Below are positions 12,265-21,798 of a stretch of 64,000 bases of DNA, piece by piece. The stretch's first letter is position 1, and each line of letters starts with the position of its first letter. The position numbers were made by a program, and so were the translations under genes. The DNA comes from Eutypa lata (lineage: Eukaryota > Ascomycota > Sordariomycetes > Xylariales > Diatrypaceae), in the NCBI GenBank assembly GCA_022661535.1, contig JAKULF010000010.1, forward strand, positions 2,542,001-2,606,000, given 5' to 3'. The notes beneath the pieces were generated by a model. It worked only from the letters and a program-made list of their open reading frames with translations. It had not been told where the DNA came from and did no database searches.

Positions 12265-12858
12265 TCACCAGAGCCAAATGTCATCGCTGTCCTTCTCAAG
12301 CTGACCGCGCTTCTGAAGTTCGGCGCGCTTCTTCCAAAGCCAGATGTTATCGGCATCTTTGTCCTTCTTCCAGAGCCAGACATCATCACTGTCCTTCCCA
12401 AGCTCGGCTTTCTTCCAAAGCCAAACGTTATCACTATCCATCTCGAGCTTTCCCTTCTTCCACAACCAAACGTCGTCGGAATCCGAGTCCCTCTTCCAAA
12501 GCCAGATGTTGTCAGCATCCTTGTCCTTCTTCCAGAGCCAGACATCGTCACTGTCCTTCTGGAGCTCGCCCTTCTTCCAGAGCCAAACGTCATCGGAATC
12601 CTTGTCCTTCTTCCAAAGCCAGACGTCGTCAGAGTCCTTGTCCTTCTTCCACAGCCAGACATCATCGCTGTCCTTCTCGGGCTGTCGGACTTCTACATCC
12701 CCTGCTTCGTAGTTTAGTCACTGCTCTTTCCGAGATTAAGTTTCTTCTCTATGCAACGCCTTGTGGAATTTTCACTTACTAGTAACGTCTCCAACCGGAG
12801 AGGCAGAGGCAAAAGCGAGGATCAATGGCGCCACGAAGGCGAGTTGTTTGAACTGCAT
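12265..12858 (-). CDS. Secreted repeat precursor peptide with ten WLW cores (candidate RiPP)
   Basis: Two exons, 12780-12858 and 12265-12701. The intron 12702-12779 (GTAAGT...GCAG, 78 bp) joins in phase 1 and gives 171 residues. Residues 1-20 (MQFKQLAFVAPLILAFASAS) are a textbook secretion signal. After a short leader, ten copies of D(S/A)D(D/N)(V/I)WLW follow. Each except the last is followed by KK or KR, the type of dibasic site used by the Golgi protease Kex2. Spacers are DK, DS, GELQK, GKLEM, AELGK and one longer one. Counts are six DSDDVWLW, two DADNIWLW, one DSDNVWLW and one DSDDIWLW. The last copy ends at Trp directly before TGA. This layout matches precursors of fungal dikaritin RiPPs such as ustiloxin, phomopsin and asperipin. 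A UstYa-family gene starts 839 bp away on the opposite strand. The product has not been shown and no function should be assumed; a plain Kex2-processed secreted repeat protein is the alternative. Confidence 0.88.
12268..12672 (-). repeat. Tandem core-peptide repeats (10 copies, 36-66 nt spacing)
   Basis: The coding repeats run from the first GAC-AGC-GAT core (12672) to the last TGG before the stop. The leucine codon between the two invariant TGG codons differs among copies (CTG, CTT, CTC, TTG). The V/I, S/A and D/N positions also vary while W-L-W is fixed. That pattern of synonymous drift around a fixed motif suggests selection on the peptide rather than a fresh DNA expansion. Confidence 0.9.
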
Positions 12859-13697
12859 GTTGGGATAGGGTAGAGAAGTCGAGGGTGAAATTCGCAGTGT
12901 GTTCCTCGGGGAGAGGCTGGTGAGGAGGGTCTTAGAAGACTTGAAGTACGGGTACCAACTTATATCTTCGACCAAGGTCCGCCCTAAACCCGGACGACTA
13001 GGAACCGGTATTGCGGGCCCTTTCGACCCGGCGCTAAGGATCATGTTATGCGAGTCAAGGGTCAGTCACGAGAAAGCGTTCCAATACACTATACCCAATT
13101 GGCTAAGCGATTGCAACGTCCCCCGGATCGTCTGTCCAATCCGATAAACCGGAATTATCTATACTCTTGTATGACATACGTTGAAGTTTTTGTTTTAGGA
13201 AGGTAGGTTGTTTAAGTGAATCCTTCGGGCTTGCTGGGAATTGATATCACGGCGCATCTAGGCCACTGATACGAGCTTATGCATGTCTTAGATCTCTTTG
13301 ACAAGCTTGGGTGAGCTCATGCACGACCAATTAGACATGAGAATTGGAGATAGAAACTTCTCACCAGGGCTGCCATGTTACAGTACAGCTCCCCATCACG
13401 GCTTTCTCCATTCTCCACGTGTGGCGTTTGTACTTCCGATGATACCGGTTATCTATACTCTAATGATTAACGGTTGCATATTATAAACAGGGAAATTGTT
13501 TTGGGAAAATGGGGGAGTGACGTGAGCTTATTAAATCCCTCGAGAAGTCATTCTTCTCTCATCTATCAGGACGAGCCGCTCACCCCTCGTTCTCTTCATC
13601 CTCGGCCGTTTCCCACCCTACTCCCCCCCTTCATCTTCTAATCCCGCCTACACTTTATACGCAGTGACTCTTGCTTTCAGTCACCTTGTTAAAGACA
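12859..13697. promoter_or_regulatory. Shared divergent promoter of precursor and UstYa genes
   Basis: An 839-bp region between the start codons of two divergently transcribed genes. The half next to 13698 has CT-rich stretches (about 13600-13660) typical of fungal core promoters. No specific operator was identified. The divergent layout would allow co-regulation. Confidence 0.5.
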
Positions 13698-16040
13698 ATG
13701 GCAATGTTAGAAAAGACTACCACACCAGCGTATTCACGTGTCTCGGACGATGAGTCTTCTCAGTCTGCCACCGAGTCAGATGGCTTCATATACGGAGGTT
13801 ATCAGGCCAAGAAGACTTCTCGTAGAAAGAAGATCTTGATTGCACTTGTGGGGTTCTCGGTTTTCGTGGCATACTCTGCCCTCCTTACCACAGCTACATC
13901 AATGTGGTGGAAGAAGGAAAGGTTACACGGCGCTAATGTTGTTGACAGTAAGTTCCACACCAAGGTCCATTCATGTCCCATTAGCACTGCTGACTCCCTC
14001 TTTAGCTCCTATAAGACCGTACATAAAAGTGAGTAATATCTAGGGTCATTGCTAGCTTCACGGCTTGTTTCGATAGCAAGCCACTTAGAGAAGCTGTTAA
14101 GTTGTTTAGAATGAGACAATACTGACTCTTGATGCCCATAGTACGAGCCTACATTCTTTGATCATACGGAGACGTCCAAAGATTATAAGCTCGTCGGAAA
14201 GCCAAGTGAGGAGCTGGATAAAAACTGGAGCAACATAATGCAATACTTCTACGCCGAAATCCCCGTAGAGTATATGGAGAAGCTCGGGCGCACGAAAGAT
14301 GGCATTCAGCTGCCCAACGGAAACTACCTCGCCAACTATGCATTCATTCACCAGCTGCACTGCTTGGTATGTACCTTTTCCCGGCACCCCAATTTCTGCG
14401 TTGAAACAGAACCTGTTCAGAGCTAATGAATGCAACAAGTGTCGCAACCAATATGCCCTTGTATTTGCTCTGCTATAGCTCTAGAGAAGAAAAGAGGAAA
14501 GAAAGCATCTAGGACCTGAAGGGGGGCGCTCCCACCCTTTATAGGGCTCTGTGGAGCTACTCCACCACCTAGACCAGGGGGTCTGCTATCGTGACACACC
14601 CTCTCTTCTTTGACGGCAGGCACGGAAGACTATACACGGAGAGCAGGCAACTATTTACACTTTTTTATATTTGCGTCGACGACCTATCGTCGTCGACGAG
14701 ACCTAAGGAAAGATCTAAAGAATGGTCGTCGATACAGCCGACGACACCCTCCATTTCGGGCTAAGCGGCGGCACCCTCCACTGTTTGGGCGCCGTCTACA
14801 CCGCTTGATAGTGCTCGTCGATCGACTGTCGATCTGTGACGACGACGACGAGCTTTGCCCAAGGGTCTTGACCCTCTTAGGTGCGTCGGCTGTATCGATT
14901 CGTCGAGCCCCTTTTTGCCAAGGGGAATAGCGCTCTCCACTGTGGATGACGCTATTCCCAATCCTGATCCGGCCGCGTGTGGGCTCAGGATCTTCCACCC
15001 TCCAGGAGCCTTTGCCCCTCATCATTAAGCGCCCCCTCTCTTGGAGCGCTACTACCACCATAGCTGTCGGATGGGACATGGCCTTTGTCCCCTTGCTATA
15101 CAAGCAGTTGCTCCCGAACCGCCTACTATGGCGCCGGCAGAAGCGGGCTAACAAATCCGCGTTGCTAAAGACCTTATTAAGGCCCTGGTGGTCTTTGGAT
15201 GTATAAGGGTGGAAGGGCTTGTCGGCTCGACGATCGACGACTCGGTCGTCGAGCCTAGCTGGTCAAAGGACCAGCTCGTCGATTGGCGACCAGCTATAGA
15301 GAAAGCCAGCCGCCTTGCTGCTTTACTAGAGCGCCGATGAGGTCGACGCTCTAGGAGAGTAGCAGAGCAGGGCTTGCGACAGCGGAAGTTGGCACGGGTA
15401 TAGAAACTCCGAGTCCATGCGGACCCGGGCTCATAACTGTCGCAACCAATATGCCCTTGTATTTGCTCTGCTATAGCTCTAGAGAAGAAAAGAGGAAAGA
15501 AAGCATCTAGGACCTGAAGGGGGGCGCTCCCACCCTTTATAGGGCTCTGTGGAGCTACTCCACCACCTAGACCAGGGGGTCTGCTATCGTGACAACAAGA
15601 AACGCCTTCACCAATCCTACTTCCAGGACCACTACTTCCCCAACCTGACCGAGGATGAGAAGGAACTACAGCTAGAGCACAACCGTAAGTTTGCCTTCCC
15701 CTCGGCTGTGTGCCAGCAAAACTGACTTGTTATGCCAGTGCATTGCCTGCAAATGCTCATCGAGGGTATCATGTGCAAAGCCGATGAGACACCTCTCACC
15801 ATGATATGGTTCAACGAGAGCATTCTGCCTGGAGGTAACCGAACCATCGCCCACGAATGCGTGAACTGGGAATTACTTCTGGAGGGCATGGAGAAGAATA
15901 AAGTGGATCCCTTCACACCGGGGCTACTTGTTCACCCCAAGTTTGGCCCTGTAGTCCCTGATGGTAGACAAACAGTGTTAGATAATAGAATAGGCTACGT
16001 CAAGTTTGCTACGCCGTTGGACAGGGACCAGTGGCCCTAA
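13698..16040 (+). CDS. UstYa-family (DUF3328) oxidase-type protein, gene split by an LTR element
   Basis: Five exons: 13698-13947, 14006-14028, 14142-14366, 15600-15684 and 15739-16040. Phases are consistent and give about 294 residues. Layout: a cytoplasmic Ser-rich tail, a basic stretch (KTSRRKK) and one membrane segment (about 46-68). A luminal domain follows, with both diagnostic HxxHC motifs: HQLHC (161-165) and HNLHC (193-197, the second split by intron 4). UstYa/UstYb proteins are required for oxidative macrocyclisation of dikaritin RiPPs and related peptides in the secretory pathway. The divergent repeat precursor at 12265-12858 is the obvious substrate. Intron 3 (14367-15599) is 1233 bp because a 1155-bp LTR element sits inside it; without the element it would be 78 bp. 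The coding frame is intact, but splicing efficiency is uncertain. Confidence 0.87.
14440..14596 (-). repeat. LTR (3' LTR in element orientation)
   Basis: 157 bp, by eye identical to the copy at 15438-15594. It starts TGTCGCAACC and ends CTATCGTGACA on the plus strand. Read on the minus strand it contains a TATAAAGGG box. Confidence 0.9.
14597..14611 (-). other. Polypurine tract
   Basis: On the minus strand this reads AAAGAAGAGAGGGTG, immediately before the 3' LTR. This is the expected position and composition for the plus-strand primer of an LTR element. Confidence 0.7.
15421..15437 (-). other. Primer-binding site (initiator tRNA-Met half-molecule)
   Basis: Directly inside the 5' LTR the minus strand reads GTTATGAGCCCGGG. 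Its complement (GGGCTCATAAC) matches the anticodon arm of initiator tRNA-Met through the CAU anticodon, ending at about nucleotide 39. Priming by a cleaved 5' half of this tRNA is known for Drosophila copia and relatives. This sets the element type and orientation. Confidence 0.75.
15438..15594 (-). repeat. LTR (5' LTR in element orientation)
   Basis: 157 bp, by eye identical to the copy at 14440-14596. It is followed by the second ACAAG target duplication at 15595-15599. Confidence 0.9.
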
Positions 16041-18398
16041 ATGGTCATGAGTAGCGATTTCGAAGGGAAAATATTCCGAAGCAAGATGGTTATTCAACTG
16101 ACACGATAATATTTGACGGTTGAAAGACCGTGGCATCATGACGGTCACGCTACACATTCTATGATATTATTTAAGTAGAAATTGCTATAGCGTGGATTAA
16201 GTAGCATTGCAATATAATATTCTGGTGTGTATGTTGACTAGTATAGTGACTGTTTTGTGCCTCAATGCGTTTCGTTTAAAGATGCGAAAGGGACTTAACG
16301 CGGGGGGGGAACGCGGGGGGGGGGGGGGTCATCGAAGTTCACGTTGCAGTTTAGATAAGCTTCCACGTGGAAGATTGGCATCCGCAGAAAAGCTTAAACA
16401 TGAGAGAGAAAAGGAAGGTGAGAACGATGAAGTTCCAGGACACTATCCACACTCAATCACACGGTCCCACATGGCAGGTATCGCTAAGATGGGCGCAGGC
16501 GTGCCATCGTGCCAAGGTGTCCAGACTAGCGGATGGTGTCACCAACGGCAGTTCCCGTTTACCCCACGGCTGGCCTCGGCTAGTGCCGTCACAATTTCCT
16601 AAAGAAGAAATTTCCACTTTGTGTTAGATAAGGGATCCCAGTCGATATCGTCCTAACACCAATGGCGTAACTGCAAGTAGGTTCGCTAAAGCTACTTTTG
16701 CCATGAGATAACTCGTTTGTCTTCAAGGAATTTGACTTGACTAACTACATAGTTGCCGCCTTGCCTAACGCTATCACGGCCGCCGGGCTAGCCACCCATG
16801 GATTACCTGCTGGATCCATAGGGGGAAGGGCGGTACTAACCGTCTAGCCGTAGTATCAGATAAGGCAGTATCCCATCCATCACTTGATTAGTTAAATTTA
16901 GTGTATACCTAGTAGTTGATATAGAGGATTTGTGACGGACGCTATTTTGTAGCCCGTTTGCGGGAAATATTCAACCAACCGCTACATTCGTGCCTAACCA
17001 GACCTTGCTTGCTCAGCTCACACCCCATATACTTGGAGAACTCGGGTTCTTTCCGGAATTCAGGTTCTCTTAAGGCGGCTATGGAAATATTTGCTTTCTC
17101 CAAACCCCCTCACAAAGAGAATCGTCTCTCACTTTGTCGGTCTCTTCTATGATATCATAAGGGAAAGGGGGGGGATCCGCCTAAACCTTAAGTCCTCGTT
17201 CGTAGACTCCCATCACCTGGTTTTGCACTAGAGAGTTAATGGGATCCTATTCATGATCTTCAACACCTTTTAGGTTGACAGGGCAATGCATGTAATCGAT
17301 GCCCATTGATGAACATATAATTCCGTGTTTGAAACCCCTAAATGTCATCTTGGTCACATCTTTACTATATAACTTCTAGTCTTAATACTTTATAAACGGT
17401 GTAGTTATACAAGCGAATCTTTTTCTGGTCATAATTTATGATCTAGCGAACACTTGATTATTTTCAATTATTTAGAAGCCTTTCGTCGAAAATACTTTAA
17501 CGAGGATAACTAACTACGTTCCAACATCTACGCCCACAACAATCTCCAAGTCGAGTGGATCTATTAGCTTCAGATGTCGTAGTTGTTGAAACATGAGAGC
17601 TGGAAGTTATAGTGCTCCTAGAAGAGCTTCGAAAACTCAGTACTTACAACTATCAGACAATATTTTATTACTATATTGGTTAAATAAAAGTCCCGGAGCA
17701 CTACAGACATAGTATTAACCATGTTATATCGGGTAGTATGGTTCTCTCAACAACCTAATTACCCAAGCCATAGTTAATATATGTCTTACAACTCAAAGTG
17801 GAACTCAGTCGTAACATTCAGGGGTTGCAGAAGCATCATTAGACCGTAACTAAATAGTAGCAGTCGCCATCCCTCTAGATCTGATGCATACGACCCCCTT
17901 ACGCTACCCTCCAAAGCAATTTCTGTTTTAATACCTGATACGGGAACCCTGAGAAAATGATAAAAATGCTATGTCAAATTGAAAGATGTGTGACATTCCG
18001 CATGGAAAAACCACACAACTCTAGTTGGCGCCACAGTGAAGAGAGGTTCATTTTTTCCAATTTGTTTTATCTCAGATCCAACCCTGAACCACTTAAAATG
18101 CCTGGGTAGAATACACTCCTATCTCCTAATAGCGGAAAGTACACTCTTGTTTAACCGACGAATTCCTGTCTATCCGCTATATAATGCATGAAGGTGTTTG
18201 CACATAGTTGGTTTTAATTTGTGCTTCATCGATGAGCTGGCGAAACTCCTAATGGTTGCAGAAAGGGCAGGTGTAACCACTCACGTAGATCTTTGATCTT
18301 TCATAGTCGTCCAGAAGTTCGTGAAAATAGGTTATTCGCATTTAACATAGATATTTAGTGTTGAGAGGTAGTTATTGTTTGAGTCAGCAGCACTAGAA
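16041..18398. other. Intergenic region with no convincing gene
   Basis: Frames here are short and lack domain character. A run of 14 guanines lies at 16315-16328. The part from 17300 to 18380 is AT-rich and has no coding signal. Confidence 0.45.
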
Positions 18399-18764
18399 AT
18401 GTTCACATCGACAAACCAAGCTTTCAGCACACCGACCTCGACTTATATTCATCTCGCCGCCACTACACAGCCACCTCCAAAATCAACGTACGGGTTGTCC
18501 TTGATGCCGGGGATGGTGGTAATAGTTGCGTCATTTATCCTGGCCCTCAGGATCCGCAACGCCCGTGGGACCTGCTGGATTCCCGAGTAATACCTGATAT
18601 CCTCCTATATATACGTGCTGTCTGATCCCGAGACTGGACAGGCGGACTTCCCCAAGTTGGAAGAGGATGCGATGTGTCCAGGAGAGGGCGAGCTCTTCAA
18701 GCTGTGGATGAAATGCAAGCACACATCTGACACATCAGGGGTTGAGTCAAGCGATCCCGAGTAG
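18399..18764 (+). pseudogene. Small membrane-type ORF interrupted by an in-frame TAA
   Basis: From ATG 18399 the frame reads a Thr/Ser-rich N-terminus, one hydrophobic segment (LMPGMVVIVASFILALRI) and a basic stop-transfer. It then meets TAA at 18588-18590. The same frame continues without another stop for 57 codons, reading an acidic tail (DPETGQADFPKLEEDA...) to TAG at 18762-18764. The TAA could come from CAA by a single C-to-T change, the type of change RIP makes. I found no GT-AG intron that removes the stop in frame. It may be a decayed gene or chance; function unknown. Confidence 0.35.
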
Positions 18765-19553
18765 AGCGACGTGCCCCTATTTGTGCGGATCAATTCTGCA
18801 GACATGGGAAACCTAAGGCAGCTCCATGCAAACTCTAGCTAAATGGGTCTAATAGGAACAATAGATTCATCTATTGCATGCAGTAATCCTGCCTGACGAC
18901 CCCCGCGGAGGCATTGACCTAAGACAGGCCGTCTACGAGACTGCCACGTGCTGATAGACTAGTAGCAAGTAATTGTTGCAGCCCTAGATCACCTACCAGC
19001 TACCTCCAGGTAGATAGACATTCGGGCCACTATGACGTTATTCTCCCCGTAGAGAATATAATGCCATACCTTCCCATTACAGATGCTCCTACAATTTCAC
19101 ATATTATCTAGCAACCAATTTACTCCATTTACCGATATTAGCCTCTTTATATGACATAACAGGTGTACTTTTTTTTACCCCAATATTTCATAAAATGGAA
19201 GCGATTGATTACAGCCGTAATGCTGACATATACCCCACGACTGTCGGAGGACTTCATATTCAAGTTAGTAATAATGTAAAATATTCCAGGTCAGTACACC
19301 TACTTCTCAGTTATATAGTTATAGTGTATGATGCTGAGTGCAAATAACTTCTTTCTTTCATTACCTAGGTAGGTCCTACATGCTTATCTCCAAGTCGGAC
19401 GCATTAAACATTAGATACATCAAATAATATAAGGTCAAAAGCTAAGTCTAAGAGTTGGTATAGCGACGCACAAACAACAGATATAACCAAAAAATACGAA
19501 CAAATTAGACAAGCCCCTCAAAATGCACACAACCAGAAGCACCTTCTTCAACC
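18765..19553. other. Intergenic region
   Basis: No gene-like frame is seen. It probably contains the 3' untranslated region of the minus-strand oxidoreductase gene near 19500-19553. Confidence 0.4.
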
Positions 19554-20741
19554 TCAAGGCCATGCACCATTACTTCCCTTCAGCCCCGCAGCGTATGCTG
19601 CCGAGTAATTCGTGCCAATGTGCCTGCCCTTGAGGGCCCAGACGACCCAGCTCCACGGCTTCATCGAGCCCATCTGCCCGGTGCCGCGGTCCCGCCCGAT
19701 CGTCAGGCCGATCATGACCTTGTTAGCGTCAAACTTGTACTCCTCGGCCACCTTGCCCGTCTGCAGGTACGCGTCCAGCTGCTTCATAAAGTGTCGTAGC
19801 TGGGGTTCCGAGTTGGCCGCCTGCGACGTCTGCAGGTTCCCCGCGTCGCCGAGCACGAAGACATTATCGTAGCCCGGCGCGCGCAGGTACTTGTCCTGGC
19901 GCAGCTGGCCGGAGTCGTCCCTCATGCTCTCCGGCGCGAACTCGGTGTTCGGGACGACGCCGTAGGTCGGGATGACTAGGTCCGCCCTGATGGTCTGGGT
20001 GGTGCCGTCGGTCTTGGTGAGCTCGAGCGTCTTGTTCTTCTTCTGCTGCTGCTGTTCGCCGTCCGCGGTGCCGCCGGTGATGCGCGCGCCCCCGACGAAC
20101 TTGACGCCGAGCTTCTCGAGCTCGTGCTTCGCCGTCTTCCGGACGCTCTCCATGATCCGGGATTCAAGCGGGAGGGAGTCTGTCGACACGATGGTGATGT
20201 TCTTCTTCCCGTCCTTGGCGAACTCCGAGCCCAGCTCGCCGGCGAACTCAACGCCCGTCACGCCGGCGCCGGCCACCACGATCGACTTGGCGGCCTTGAT
20301 GTCCTGCTGCAGCCGGGCGATCGCGGCCCGCGTCTGCTGCGATGTGTCAAGGTCTTTCCAAGGCATGTTCTCTCTGTACCGCGAGCCCGTGGCGATCACC
20401 ACCGTGTGGTAGTCGATCGTGCGAGCCCCGCCGTCGTTTAGTGCGACGGTGACGGAGTTGGTGGCTGGGTCTAGGGCCTGGGCCTTGCCGAGGACGAACT
20501 CGAACTTGTCCTTGGGGTATTTGGCAAACTCCTTCGCGATGGAGAATAAGTACTTCTCTTCCGGGATCAGCGCCGGGGCGGCGATGAAGCGGACTGATGC
20601 TAGTTTCCAGTAGAACTCCTCGTTCGGCGAGACAAGCACGACCCGGATATCGCTGTGTTTAGATGCTGTCCTGCTCAGGAGGTAGTGTGCTAATGGTATG
20701 CCCACTAGGCCGGCACCAAGAACTACTATGGTCTTTGTCAT
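19554..20741 (-). CDS. AMID/AIF-like FAD-dependent oxidoreductase, 395 aa
   Basis: Single exon. An N-terminal FAD-binding Rossmann motif (VVLGAGLVGIPLA, residues 6-18), ATGS near 115 and a second NAD(P)H-binding motif (VVAGAGVTGVEFAGEL, about 155-170) are present. So is the FAD-contacting VFVLGDAG near 295. This is the pyridine nucleotide-disulphide oxidoreductase fold of AIF/AMID/FSP1-type NAD(P)H oxidoreductases. A hydrophobic, Trp-containing C-terminus (PWSWVVWALKG) may associate with membrane. There is no clear mitochondrial presequence. Strong GC bias at third positions supports coding. It lies 3.5 kb beyond the UstYa gene; any link to the peptide pathway is speculative. Confidence 0.9.
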   Translation of the reverse strand: MTKTIVVLGAGLVGIPLAHYLLSRTASKHSDIRVVLVSPNEEFYWKLASVRFIAAPALIPEEKYLFSIAKEFAKYPKDKFEFVLGKAQALDPATNSVTVALNDGGARTIDYHTVVIATGSRYRENMPWKDLDTSQQTRAAIARLQQDIKAAKSIVVAGAGVTGVEFAGELGSEFAKDGKKNITIVSTDSLPLESRIMESVRKTAKHELEKLGVKFVGGARITGGTADGEQQQQKKNKTLELTKTDGTTQTIRADLVIPTYGVVPNTEFAPESMRDDSGQLRQDKYLRAPGYDNVFVLGDAGNLQTSQAANSEPQLRHFMKQLDAYLQTGKVAEEYKFDANKVMIGLTIGRDRGTGQMGSMKPWSWVVWALKGRHIGTNYSAAYAAGLKGSNGAWP

Positions 20742-21798
20742 GATGGTGATGAGTGAAGAAGGGATAGGAACAAACTACTTAATAGAGTGGCAGGCGAAAC
20801 GACGGTGGTAATTGTTCTCAGATGAGATATTGTTAGAGAAACAGTCGACTGGTTTCTTGGCCCTTGTATACCTTGAATACTAGTTATGATATAGACATAT
20901 AACTTACAAGTTCATTAACATCTCGGCGATTATATAGTCTCTTATACCTAGTGGAACTTATACCTGAAGGAATGAGATAGCGTTAGACATGTTGTCTTCC
21001 GATGACAGAGACTTACAAAGCAGCCTGTTCAGCTTAGAAGAGCCGCTTGGCTTATTAAAGGAATTAGCAATACTAGGGCACTTTTTTCATTTTGGTTTTG
21101 CAATGCTGAGAGAACATGATTCAAAAATGACATTCCTAGATCCTTCATCTTTCCGCTTCGGGCATTTGTCAGGGCGCTTTCGTTCATAAACCCCTAATAC
21201 CATAGCTAGTGGGCGCTGGCTGGCTGGCTAGAGCCAAGCCAACCGGGTTAGGTTTAGTTGTTACCCTTGTAAGCCCGCGCGGTAATTATCTAAGCATCCG
21301 ATTCAAGGCATGTAGTCTAGAAAGAGTAGGTAACCCGCGCTGTAATTAATAAGCGATCTAGACTCCTCTTCCTCCAACCCCTAAATTGTCTTAGACCAGT
21401 TTAATAATTAGGCTTACCTCCAGCCCTGACATTGTTATACAACAAAGGTTGGATTTCGTTGAGGAAGGTTAACCGTTAAACCAAGTGGTCTAGGGTTTCT
21501 TATGAAAGAAAATAAGATGAATGGGTAGATATGTTTTCATAAGTATCGTTATACCTTTAGTCATTTGAAGTCTTTTCTAGTGTGGGAAAAATGACGAGCT
21601 TGATATTTCCACAGCAAGGGCATTGTGACGCAAATGAGAGAAATATCACGTAATAACAGCAATATATTGATTGCTTCCATGTTACTCTTAGTGAACCAAC
21701 TATCCTGCACCTGATACTACACACATTTGACCCGAACTCTCCTAGGCCGCCAACGCGATCGAGCGAGAGAGAGCCCTATCTCAGGGCAAAGGACCCCT
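20742..21798. other. Intergenic region
   Basis: Contains the probable promoter of the oxidoreductase gene (next to 20742). The 66-codon frame at 20989-21189 has no recognisable features and was not called. Confidence 0.4.

Larger units (their letters stand above)
14440..15594 (-). mobile_element. Non-autonomous copia-type LTR retrotransposon (TRIM/LARD-like)
   Basis: A 1155-bp element flanked by the 5-bp target duplication ACAAG (14435-14439 and 15595-15599). The two 157-bp LTRs (14440-14596 and 15438-15594) read as identical and have TGT...ACA ends, so insertion was recent. On the minus strand a primer-binding site lies next to the 5' LTR. A polypurine tract precedes the 3' LTR. The 841-bp interior has no protease, integrase or reverse transcriptase frame, so the element must depend on another copy. 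It lies antisense inside intron 3 of the UstYa gene. Confidence 0.9.

Noticed and set aside
12268..12672. CRISPR-like array
   Set aside because: Regular direct repeats are present, but they are in-frame coding repeats in a eukaryotic gene with similar rather than unique spacers.
12180..12782. Plus-strand 200-, 161- and 122-codon frames rich in Pro/Lys or Ser over the precursor repeats
   Set aside because: They are antisense readings of the tandem core repeats; the minus-strand frame has a signal peptide, intron and invariant W-L-W motif.
14684..15154. 156-codon Arg-rich frame on the minus strand inside the LTR element
   Set aside because: No gag, protease, integrase or reverse transcriptase motif; low complexity from GTCGTCGAC repeats. 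Treated as non-coding interior.
19976..20441. Long overlapping frames on both strands within the oxidoreductase gene
   Set aside because: Shadows produced by high GC at third codon positions; the minus-strand 395-codon frame has the FAD/NAD motifs.
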